Position numbers and translations under genes: made by a program | Assembly (NCBI RefSeq): GCF_947489565.1 | Contig: NZ_CANLEA010000016.1 | Location: 62,001-126,000, forward strand | DNA from: an uncultured Kordia sp. | GTDB lineage: Bacteria > Bacteroidota > Bacteroidia > Flavobacteriales > Flavobacteriaceae | DNA length: 64,000 nt | Reading direction: 5' to 3' | The notes under the pieces: model-generated | Told to the model about the DNA's origin: nothing | The model's input: the letters and a program-made list of their open reading frames with translations, nothing else | The model's database searches: none | Shown here: piece by piece, positions 58,012-63,485 of the stretch | How positions within the stretch are numbered: position 1 is the first letter of the stretch | How the letters are laid out: every line of letters starts with the position of its first letter

Positions 58012-58050
58012 GGAAGAGCAAGCCAATTGGTGGTGGCCACGGTCTTGAAA
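58012..58050 (+). ncRNA. tRNA-Ser(UGA) 5' half
   Basis: 38 of 39 nt identical to the 5' part of the complete tRNA-Ser(UGA) at 58171, ending exactly after the anticodon loop (CTTGAAA). No 3' half follows; a 23-nt tail antisense to 58425-58447 follows instead. Confidence 0.8.
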
Positions 58051-58073
58051 TGAGTTTACGAATTCAATGAGAC
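58051..58073 (+). ncRNA. 23-nt tail antisense to a downstream tRNA insertion
   Basis: TGAGTTTACGAATTCAATGA plus GAC. Reverse-complementary to 58425-58447 with 21 Watson-Crick pairs, one G-U and one A-C mismatch. Followed by a run of A. Confidence 0.75.
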
Positions 58074-58091
58074 AAAAAAAGAAAATAAAAT

Positions 58092-58164
58092 TGATGCATA
58101 GCTTAGTTGGTAGAGCAGGGCGCTTTTAACGTCAAGGTCGTGAGTTCGAATCTCACTGCGTCAA
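58092..58164 (+). tRNA. tRNA-Lys(UUU)
   Basis: Acceptor TGATGCA/TGCGTCA, loop CTTTTAA, T arm GTGAG-TTCGAAT-CTCAC. The top anticodon-stem pair is mismatched. Confidence 0.9.
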
Positions 58165-58170
58165 CAAAAA

Positions 58171-58257
58171 GGAAGAGCAAGCCAATTGGCGGTGGCCACG
58201 GTCTTGAAAACCGTTCGGAGTTAACGACTCGTGTGGGTTCGATTCCCACTTCTTCCG
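58171..58257 (+). tRNA. tRNA-Ser(UGA)
   Basis: Acceptor GGAAGAG/TTCTTCC (last pair G-U), stem ACGGT/ACCGT with loop CTTGAAA, long variable arm, T stem GTGGG/CCCAC. Confidence 0.93.
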
Positions 58258-58266
58258 CAAAATTAT

Positions 58267-58353
58267 GGAGTGTAGGTAAATATTGGTTTGTTACGCTTGA
58301 CTGCTAATCAAGTCCGTTTAACCGCGGTGAAGGTTCAATTCCTTTGCGCTCCG
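58267..58353 (+). tRNA. tRNA-Ser(GCU)
   Basis: Acceptor GGAGTGT/GCGCTCC with G-U pairs, stem CTTGA/TCAAG with loop CTGCTAA, long variable arm. Confidence 0.9.
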
Positions 58354-58362
58354 CAAGATATT

Positions 58363-58488
58363 GGAGATATAGTTTACCAGGCGAAAACAGTGGGTTTAAT
58401 TCGATGGTGCCTATTTAAAGTTTGGTCTCATTGAATTCGCAAGCTCATTTGCAGCTTGCAGCACGGAGTTCAAGTCTCCGTATCTCCA
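58363..58488 (+). tRNA. tRNA-like with long internal insertion carrying a 16S-like segment
   Basis: Acceptor GGAGATA/TATCTCC is perfect and T arm CGGAG-TTCAAGT-CTCCG good. Between D-arm start and T arm there are about 80 nt instead of about 40: a stem AGGC/GCCT enclosing GGTTTAATTCGATG (58393-58406, identical to a universal 16S rRNA segment), the antisense target 58425-58447, and a 6-bp hairpin GCAAGC/GCTTGC. The anticodon cannot be assigned. Confidence 0.6.
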
Positions 58489-58494
58489 CAACAT

Positions 58495-58566
58495 GATATT
58501 GTAGCTCAATGGCAGAGCAAAGACCTGTTAAGTCTAAGGTTGAAGGTTCGAATCCTTCCGGTATCG
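58495..58566 (+). tRNA. tRNA-Asn(GUU)
   Basis: Acceptor GATATTG/CGGTATC, loop CTGTTAA on AGAC/GTCT, T arm GAAGG/CCTTC. Confidence 0.9.
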
Positions 58567-58570
58567 CAAC

Positions 58571-58643
58571 GACAAGGTGGCTGAATGGTGAAAGCAACAG
58601 TCTGCAAAACTGTTTTTTATGAGTTCGAATCTCATCCTTGTCT
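58571..58643 (+). tRNA. tRNA-Cys(GCA)
   Basis: Acceptor GACAAGG/CCTTGTC, stem ACAGT/ACTGT with loop CTGCAAA, T arm ATGAG/CTCAT. Confidence 0.93.
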
Positions 58644-58691
58644 CAAAGATTATATAAGATCAAACTTGTTTGAATAGTATATAATTTACTT

Positions 58692-58824
58692 GGAAGTATT
58701 GAGCAATTGGTTGGCTCGCCAGACTGTAAATCTGGTCTCTTCGGAGCGTGTAGGTTTGAAATGCTTGCATTCACGAACACCAATTTATCAAATAGGAAAT
58801 AGTGAGCTAATCCTACTACTTCCA
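58692..58824 (+). tRNA. tRNA-Tyr(GUA) with T-loop insertion
   Basis: Acceptor GGAAGTA/TACTTCC, stem CCAGA/TCTGG with loop CTGTAAA, long variable arm. T stem GTAGG/CCTAC split by a 50-nt insertion (58760-58809) after TTTGA. Confidence 0.88.
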
Positions 58825-58830
58825 CAACAC

Positions 58831-58902
58831 ACGCTTGTGGTGTAACTGGCAGCATGTACGTCTCCAAAACGTACGGTTAAGGTTCAAATCCTTGCAGGCG
58901 TG
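58831..58902 (+). tRNA. tRNA-Trp(CCA)
   Basis: Acceptor ACGCTTG/CAGGCGT, stem TACGT/ACGTA with loop CTCCAAA, T loop TTCAAAT. Confidence 0.92.
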
Positions 58903-58908
58903 CAAAAT

Positions 58909-59033
58909 ATAGCTATGGTGTAATGGATAGCACATGAGATTTCTAACCTCATAGTCTAAGTTCGAAATGCTTGCATTCATGAGTTCCTATTTATGAAAAA
59001 TAGAAACCACACGAACTAACCTTAGTAGCTATA
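58909..59033 (+). tRNA. tRNA-Arg(UCU) with T-loop insertion
   Basis: Acceptor ATAGCTA/TAGCTAT, stem TGAGA/CCTCA (one mismatch) with loop TTTCTAA. T stem CTAAG/CTTAG split by a 53-nt insertion (58966-59018). Confidence 0.85.
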
Positions 59034-59038
59034 CAAAT

Positions 59039-59110
59039 AGTATCGTGACTCAACGGTAGAGTGCTCGACTGTCTCTCGAGAAGTTGCGGGTTCGAATCCC
59101 GTCGGTACTG
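59039..59110 (+). tRNA. tRNA-Asp(GUC), second copy
   Basis: Acceptor AGTATCG/CGGTACT, stem CTCGA/TCGAG with loop CTGTCTC, T arm GCGGG/CCCGT. Differs strongly from the Asp tRNA at 55389. Confidence 0.9.
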
Positions 59111-59115
59111 CAAAA

Positions 59116-59188
59116 CTGGGAATAGAACAATTGGCTGTTTACTCGCCTTGGACGCGAGAGGATGTAGGTTCGAGTCCTGCTTCCCAGA
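59116..59188 (+). tRNA. tRNA-Pro(UGG)
   Basis: Acceptor CTGGGAA/TTCCCAG, stem CTCGC/GCGAG with loop CTTGGAC, T arm GTAGG/CCTGC. Confidence 0.93.
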
Positions 59189-59204
59189 CGAAATAATTAA
59201 AAAT

Positions 59205-59276
59205 GCTCTGTTGGTCAAACGGCTAAGACGCTACACTTTCTATGTAGAATTAGGGGTTCGATTCCCCTACAGAGTA
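59205..59276 (+). tRNA. tRNA-Glu(UUC)
   Basis: Acceptor GCTCTGT/ACAGAGT, stem CTACA/TGTAG with loop CTTTCTA, T arm AGGGG/CCCCT. Confidence 0.92.
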
Positions 59277-59282
59277 CAACAA

Positions 59283-59418
59283 ACCTGTGTGATGGAACTG
59301 GTATACAAAACAGTCTTAAACGCTGTTGTGCGAAGCACATGTGGGTTCGAAATACTTTAGTATTCATGAACTCCATTGTATAGAATAGCAGTTTTGTGAA
59401 CTAATCCCACCGCAGGTA
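59283..59418 (+). tRNA. tRNA-Leu(UAA) with T-loop insertion
   Basis: Acceptor ACCTGTG/CGCAGGT, stem ACAGT/GCTGT with loop CTTAAAC, long variable arm TGTGCGAAGCACA. T stem GTGGG/CCCAC split by a 53-nt insertion (59351-59403). Confidence 0.88.
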
Positions 59419-59424
59419 CAAAAT

Positions 59425-59497
59425 GCAGAGGTGGCGGAATGGCATACGCAGCTGTCTTAGAAGCAGTTTTTTGAGAGTTCGAGTCTCTCTCTCTGTA
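59425..59497 (+). tRNA. tRNA-Leu(UAG) with short variable region
   Basis: Acceptor GCAGAGG/TCTCTGT, loop CTTAGAA, T arm GAGAG/CTCTC. The variable region is only TTTTT, whereas bacterial Leu tRNAs have a long variable arm. Confidence 0.8.
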
Positions 59498-59525
59498 CAA
59501 AAGCAATCTTAGAAAGGAGTGCAAT

Positions 59526-59597
59526 AAGTTTATGGTGTAATGGATAGCACATTGGTTTACGAAGCCAAGAGTATAGGTTCGAATCCTATTAGACTTA
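59526..59597 (+). tRNA. tRNA-Arg(ACG)
   Basis: Acceptor AAGTTTA/TAGACTT, stem TTGGT/GCCAA with loop TTACGAA, T arm ATAGG/CCTAT. Confidence 0.92.
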
Positions 59598-59602
59598 CAA
59601 AT

Positions 59603-59673
59603 TGACCTATGTTGTAATGGCAGCAGGCGAGACTTTGACTCTCGAGGTAAAGGTTCGAATCCTTTTAGGTCTA
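59603..59673 (+). tRNA. tRNA-Gln(UUG)
   Basis: Acceptor TGACCTA/TAGGTCT (first pair mismatched), stem CGAGA/TCTCG with loop CTTTGAC, T arm AAAGG/CCTTT. Followed by CCA. Confidence 0.9.
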
Positions 59674-59677
59674 CCAT

Positions 59678-59750
59678 AGCGATATAGCTTAATCGGTAAA
59701 GCACTGGTCTCATAAGCCAGAAGTTGAAAGTTCGACTCTTTCTATCGCCA
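59678..59750 (+). tRNA. tRNA-Met(CAU)
   Basis: Stem CTGGT/GCCAG with loop CTCATAA, T arm GAAAG/CTTTC. Acceptor AGCGATA/TATCGCC has an A1-C72 mismatch, reminiscent of initiator tRNA, but the anticodon stem lacks the initiator GGG/CCC. Confidence 0.9.
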
Positions 59751-59760
59751 CTAAAAAAAT

Positions 59761-59833
59761 AGTGATATAGCTTAACTGGTAAAGCGTCAATCTGATACGT
59801 TGGCAGATGAAGGTTCGAATCTTTCTATCACTA
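59761..59833 (+). tRNA. tRNA-Ile(GAU)
   Basis: Acceptor AGTGATA/TATCACT, loop CTGATAC, T arm GAAGG/CTTTC. Confidence 0.9.
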
Positions 59834-59839
59834 CAAAAT

Positions 59840-59911
59840 GGTGACTTTAGTTTATTTGGTAAAACGCCTCACTGTGAATGAGAAGAACAGGGTTCGAATC
59901 CCGAAGTCACC
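59840..59911 (+). tRNA. tRNA-His(GUG)
   Basis: Acceptor GTGACTT/AAGTCAC with G-1 opposite C73, as required for His. Loop CTGTGAA. The T stem is one nt short on the 3' side. Confidence 0.85.
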
Positions 59912-59917
59912 CAAATT

Positions 59918-59990
59918 GGAGTAATGGCAGAGTTGGTCAATGCGCTGGATTGAAGTCCCAGAGATATAGGTTCGAATCCTATTTATTCCA
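59918..59990 (+). tRNA. tRNA-Phe(GAA)
   Basis: Acceptor GGAGTAA/TTATTCC, stem CTGGA/CCCAG (one mismatch) with loop TTGAAGT, T arm ATAGG/CCTAT. Confidence 0.87.
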
Positions 59991-59994
59991 CAAA

Positions 59995-60066
59995 AGAAAT
60001 GTAGTTTAATCTAAAATAGCGAGCAATTATCTCGAAGATACAAGTAAAATCTTGTCATTTCTTCCA
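59995..60066 (+). pseudogene. Degenerate tRNA with encoded CCA, last array member
   Basis: Acceptor AGAAATG/CATTTCT perfect, then T and CCA. The T arm ACAAG-TAAAAT-CTTGT lacks TTCGA, and the anticodon loop CAATTAT lacks U33. Confidence 0.6.
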
Positions 60067-60091
60067 ATAATAACGAATAAAAACAATAGTC

Positions 60092-60406
60092 ATGAGACAA
60101 GATGTATTACAAAGGTTCTTTTATAGAACTGAAGATTCAGGAAGATTCCTCGTGACTTCAAAACGTACTGGAGTCACCTATTTTGTAGAACCCATTGATT
60201 CTGGAAAGCCTACTAATTTATGGGGCGATTTAGATCCGGCTACAAATAAACTGACGGGAGATTATGGAAACAAAAGAAGAGGCGCCGTGTTGGCTGAAGA
60301 TTCATTAATCACCAAGGAAAATGGCTTTCAAAACATTGCTATTTTTAAAGGAAGTCCTCTAGGAGAGATTGATCGAAGAGATCGATTGTATGAAGAGAAA
60401 ATGTAA
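60092..60406 (+). CDS. Hypothetical 104-residue protein after the tRNA array
   Basis: Begins MRQDVLQRFFYRTEDSGRFL and ends EIDRRDRLYEEKM. Compact, charged, with a VTYFVEPIDSGKPTNLWGDLDPATNK centre. No membrane segment or known motif. Its 3' end is 43 bp from the RNA ligase start; same transcript expected. Confidence 0.7.
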   Translation: MRQDVLQRFFYRTEDSGRFLVTSKRTGVTYFVEPIDSGKPTNLWGDLDPATNKLTGDYGNKRRGAVLAEDSLITKENGFQNIAIFKGSPLGEIDRRDRLYEEKM

Positions 60407-60448
60407 AATTTAAGGTTCTTTAGGAATCATAAAAAAGAAATAGAAATC

Positions 60449-61456
60449 ATGTTTAAGAAATATAATAGTATCGAAAATACCTACCGTGAAAAGGCGACTG
60501 AACAAGTATACCTTCACGGATATGGGGACGATGTTTTCGTAGTACAAGAAAAAGTACATGGAGCTAATTTTTCTTTCATCACTGATGGAAATAGTATCCA
60601 AGTTGCCAAACGTACAAGTGTAATTGCTGAAGATGAAAATTTCAACAACTACAACTATGTTTTAAACAAGTATGAAAAAGCAATTATAACACTTTTCAAA
60701 CTTGTAAAGAAAGATTTTCCTGAAACGGAAATCATGACTGTTTTTGGTGAAATTTTCGGAGGAAGTTATCCGCATCCGGAAGTAGAAAAAATCAATGGAA
60801 TGGTTCGCATTCAAAAAGGTGTTTTTTACAGTCCAGAAAATGACTTTTACGCATTTGATATTTGTCTAAATCATACACAATATTTAGATGTAACCATTGC
60901 GAATACTTATTTCTCAGCAGTAGGAATGTTTTACGCTAAAACACTTTTTACAGGAACATTTAGCGAATGTATGGCATATTCAAATACATTTGAATCAAAA
61001 GTACATGAATGGTTACATCTTCCATCAATTGAAAACAATGTTTGTGAAGGAACCATTATCAAACCATTGGTAAGCAAACGTTTTGGAAATGGACAACGCG
61101 TTATTTTCAAAAACAAAAACGAAAAATGGTCTGAAAAGTCACATGAAAAACGATCAAGAGTTTCAAAACCAAGTGCAATAGAAGTGCTTTCTGAAACTGA
61201 AAAAGAATTGATGAATACGCTTTTAAGCTATGTAAATGAAAATCGTTTGATGAATGTGCAAAGTAAGATTGGTGAGTTTTCTCCAAAACAAACTGGAAAA
61301 ACCATTGGAATGCTTGCCAAAGATGCGCTAGAAGATTTTGTAAAAGATCATGAAAGTGATTGGAATACTATGGAAAAGCAACATCAAAAAGTAATGACAA
61401 AAATACTGAATAAAGAAGCGTCTAATGTGGTAAAAGAAATGCTTCTTTTTAAGTAA
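60449..61456 (+). CDS. T4 Rnl2-type RNA ligase
   Basis: 335 residues, the usual length of Rnl2. Seals 3'-OH/5'-phosphate breaks through an AMP-lysine intermediate. Motif I is EKVHGANF with Lys35, the same position as in T4 Rnl2; motif III/IIIa FGEIFGGSYPH; motif IV EGTIIKPL; motif V VIFKNKNEKW. The C-terminal helical domain should recognise RNA duplex nicks. With RtcB the island covers both end chemistries. It follows the tRNA array directly. Confidence 0.92.
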   Translation: MFKKYNSIENTYREKATEQVYLHGYGDDVFVVQEKVHGANFSFITDGNSIQVAKRTSVIAEDENFNNYNYVLNKYEKAIITLFKLVKKDFPETEIMTVFGEIFGGSYPHPEVEKINGMVRIQKGVFYSPENDFYAFDICLNHTQYLDVTIANTYFSAVGMFYAKTLFTGTFSECMAYSNTFESKVHEWLHLPSIENNVCEGTIIKPLVSKRFGNGQRVIFKNKNEKWSEKSHEKRSRVSKPSAIEVLSETEKELMNTLLSYVNENRLMNVQSKIGEFSPKQTGKTIGMLAKDALEDFVKDHESDWNTMEKQHQKVMTKILNKEASNVVKEMLLFK

Positions 61457-61602
61457 TGTAAATAGAGATTGCCTCTTGTACATGGGAGACAAGAGGCATT
61501 TGAATAAGAATATTTATTTTAGAGTTTTACTGTCCGTTATATAATATATTTCAATAATTAGTGATTACATTTATTTTTTGGGTAATCAAAACAATTTAGA
61601 AA

Positions 61603-62337
61603 ATGACCGTACAAATACAGCATACCATACTTCCTGAAGGAGATAAAGGTTTTAGCATTAAAAAATATACTGGAGATGCTCCTTTTGACATTTCTAAATA
61701 TTATGACAGGCCATTTATGAGTTTTTCTGCATGTTGGAGAGGTTTTGTGGCTACGTTTACGGTAAAAAACAATAGATTGTTATTGAAAGATTTGAGAGTT
61801 TTTAAGGAAACTGAAGCTCCAAGAGTTATTCATGATACTAAACCTAAGTATGTAGATTTTTTTGATTCAAAAATTCTATCTTATAAAAATATAAACTTAG
61901 AACTAGATTATACAGGGAGAATGCTAATTACGAAAGGTAATTTACAATTCGGATTGCGTCCAATGTTTAATATTATATCACACAAAAACATTACGGAGTT
62001 GGTATTTTCATCGGGAATTTTACAAGAACAGGAAGATTTAAGCGAATTAATTGAACAGTTTAGAGAAGCTATATACGATCACGCAAAAGAGGAATACAAA
62101 AAAGGAAATCTACTAAAACAGATTGATGTAGCATCGCTCGATACTAAAAAGAAAGAAGAACTAGAAATATTAAAACACGCTTACGGGAAGCTTATTTTAG
62201 AAGAAAATTTAATAGAATTACCTACACAAGTTATCTATCCACTTTTTGAAAATTTTAAATTAACAGACGATAGCTTCAAAAAGGAATTTAACCAAAGATT
62301 CTATTTAAACTATGGATATTCTCCATATGCTTGGTAA
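61603..62337 (+). CDS. Hypothetical 244-residue protein
   Basis: Begins MTVQIQHTILPEGDKGFSIK, contains SFSACWRGFVATFTVKNNRLLLKDLRVFK and LDYTGRMLITKGNLQFG, and ends YGYSPYAW. Mixed beta N-terminal half and helical C-terminal half, soluble. No family recognised. No island operator immediately upstream. Confidence 0.75.
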   Translation: MTVQIQHTILPEGDKGFSIKKYTGDAPFDISKYYDRPFMSFSACWRGFVATFTVKNNRLLLKDLRVFKETEAPRVIHDTKPKYVDFFDSKILSYKNINLELDYTGRMLITKGNLQFGLRPMFNIISHKNITELVFSSGILQEQEDLSELIEQFREAIYDHAKEEYKKGNLLKQIDVASLDTKKKEELEILKHAYGKLILEENLIELPTQVIYPLFENFKLTDDSFKKEFNQRFYLNYGYSPYAW

Positions 62338-62461
62338 AATTTAATCACAATATTCTCTATAGAGAAAACATCCAAAATTCATACTAAAAAATGATATTAA
62401 AACTTTTACTCTTTTGAGTAATAATGGATAAAAACAACCCAAAAACAAAACAAATTTTAAC

Positions 62462-62480
62462 TACGCAAAATAAATGCGCA
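62462..62480 (+). promoter_or_regulatory. Island operator F (TACGCAA-N5-ATGCGCA)
   Basis: Palindrome with one mismatch. TTTG of the -7 element AATATTTG (62490-62497) follows after 13 nt. It heads the rRNA-mimic/tRNA-like/slipin transcript. Confidence 0.83.
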
Positions 62481-62549
62481 GTCATATAAAATATTTGTTC
62501 CAGAAAGAAAAAACAGTTGCTAATCAATATATACTGTTTGGTTAATCAT

Positions 62550-62576
62550 CCTCGCTACACGTGGATTGTAGCGAGG
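62550..62576 (+). promoter_or_regulatory. 5'-leader hairpin of the operator F transcript
   Basis: CCTCGCTAC/GTAGCGAGG perfect 9-bp stem, followed by TTTAAAAA. Counterpart of the rtcB leader hairpin. Confidence 0.55.
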
Positions 62577-62601
62577 TTTAAAAAGAAGAAATACATAAAA
62601 G

Positions 62602-62696
62602 TAGGTGTCGTAAAACAGCGTTACTTCGTAACTATAACGATCCTAAGGTAGCGTAACACGGGCGACCGTGCTAGCGAAGTTGGGTTAAAAACCAAC
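62602..62696 (+). ncRNA. 23S rRNA helix 69 mimic RNA domain
   Basis: 62627-62653 reads CGTAACTATAACG-A-TCCTAAGGTAGCG: 26 of 27 nt identical to the universal 23S segment of helices 69-71 (about E. coli 1909-1935). The single G-to-A change is matched by a C-to-T change on the other side of the helix 69 stem, so pairing is kept. The piece is enclosed by ACTTCG (62623-62628)/CGAAGT (62675-62680), followed inside by CACGG-GCGA-CCGTG (GNRA-type loop), and then by hairpin GTTGG/CCAAC. Confidence 0.8.
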
Positions 62697-62775
62697 ATGG
62701 CAAAATTTTGTAAAAAAGTAAGTCTCTCGTAGATGTCAAATTGCCGGCTCACTGCCCTTTATAACATTCATTTGT

Positions 62776-62838
62776 TAGGGTAAGAGCGATTTTCCACAAG
62801 GAAAATTTCGTTGTTTGCCTGTTGCCCTACTTTTTAAA
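62776..62838 (+). ncRNA. Structured RNA with terminator-like end
   Basis: TAGGGTAA/TTGCCCTA outer stem (one G-U) encloses ATTTTCC-ACAA-GGAAAAT, then CTTTTT. It may terminate part of the operator F transcripts or be a separate structural domain. Confidence 0.55.
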
Positions 62839-62841
62839 ATA

Positions 62842-62931
62842 TCAAGCGAGTCTTGTTGCGTGTTTCTGTATAGCACCATTGTATAAAACGTTGCAAAGTT
62901 TGTATCATGCTTTTATATGCAACTCGACTTG
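62842..62931 (+). ncRNA. Structured spacer RNA
   Basis: CAAGCGAGT near 62843 can pair with ACTCGACTTG near 62922-62931, with GTTGC/GCAAC extending the stem. GCGAG could alternatively pair with CTCGC of the following tRNA-like element, which would make a tRNA with a very long insertion. Confidence 0.35.
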
Positions 62932-62934
62932 GAG

Positions 62935-63009
62935 GCTTTGAGTTATTAGCCAAATAATAATTCACCACAAGGGGAACGTGGGTCATGGGTTCGAATCCCA
63001 TTCTCGCAA
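62935..63009 (+). pseudogene. tRNA-like element with intact T arm
   Basis: T arm ATGGG-TTCGAAT-CCCAT is perfect. A CCAC...GTGG hairpin sits in the anticodon position with a 9-nt loop. No matching 5' acceptor strand at the normal distance. Confidence 0.45.
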
Positions 63010-63073
63010 GAGATAGTTCAGCGGTTAGAACAACGTTTATTTTAAGTTGCCGGTTCGAGTCCGGTCAGTAGTT
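63007..63073 (+). pseudogene. tRNA-like element with good D and T arms but unpaired acceptor
   Basis: D arm GTTC/GAAC and T arm GCCGG-TTCGAGT-CCGGT are good. The 7 nt on either end do not pair and the anticodon stem is unclear. Confidence 0.5.
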
Positions 63074-63083
63074 CCGAAAGGTT

Positions 63084-63160
63084 GACTATTGTAACTCAAT
63101 TGGTAGAGTACTACACTTTTAATGTAGATTGAAGTTAGATTTCTTCTTAAAAAATCACCA
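63084..63160 (+). pseudogene. tRNA-Lys(UUU)-like with degenerate T arm and encoded ACCA
   Basis: D arm ACTC/GAGT and anticodon stem CTACA/TGTAG with loop CTTTTAA are perfect. T loop lacks TTCGA and the acceptor has mismatches. ACCA follows at 63157-63160. Confidence 0.6.
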
Positions 63161-63173
63161 GCCTGTCACGCTG
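63159..63173 (+). other. Isolated Asp-type anticodon stem-loop
   Basis: CAGC-CTGTCAC-GCTG: a 4-bp stem with the exact Asp anticodon loop and no tRNA around it. Could be chance. Confidence 0.35.
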
Positions 63174-63485
63174 TATAAATTGACGAAAACGATGACGTAT
63201 CAATCTGCTGAAGTTTCAAATGAAATGAACAGCAATTTTGAAGTCGCTTTGACATAAAAAGTGCTTGCTCATAGCAACTATTATTTCTTGACGATCAAAT
63301 CAAACTAAAAACATGCTTACAAAGTAGTGTTTTGGTGCGATTCCATCCTCAAAAAAGAACTAGCGAACATTTGTAAAATCTTTTATCTCCGCGAACGAGA
63401 AATGATTGATGCGCTTCGTTTTTACTCGATAATCGAGATTAAAAAAAGTAGAATCGCCAGTAATGGCACCATATAAATTATAGAC
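63174..63485 (+). other. Long untranslated stretch before the slipin gene
   Basis: 312 nt with no supported gene. Contains TTGCTCATAGCAA (Met-anticodon-like hairpin) and CTCGAT-A-ATCGAG (63425-63437). Probably part of the structured leader of the slipin mRNA. Confidence 0.4.

Noticed and set aside
58012-58488. Trans-splicing of the Ser 5' half with the 3' part of the 58363-58488 element
   Set aside because: The antisense pairing is real, but the acceptor strands (GGAAGAG against TATCTCC) would not pair properly, so a functional joined tRNA is unlikely.
58643-58690. Additional tRNA remnant between Cys and Tyr genes
   Set aside because: The spacer has no T-arm or D-arm motif.
54858-59403. T-loop insertions as group I or group II introns
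   Set aside because: They are about 50 nt, far too short for the catalytic cores, and lack the group I guide/G-site or group II domain V features.
62731-62753. GATGTC...GGCTCA as a 23S peptidyl-transferase-region fragment
   Set aside because: Only two hexamers match, with an 8-nt insertion between them; this is expected by chance in a kilobase.
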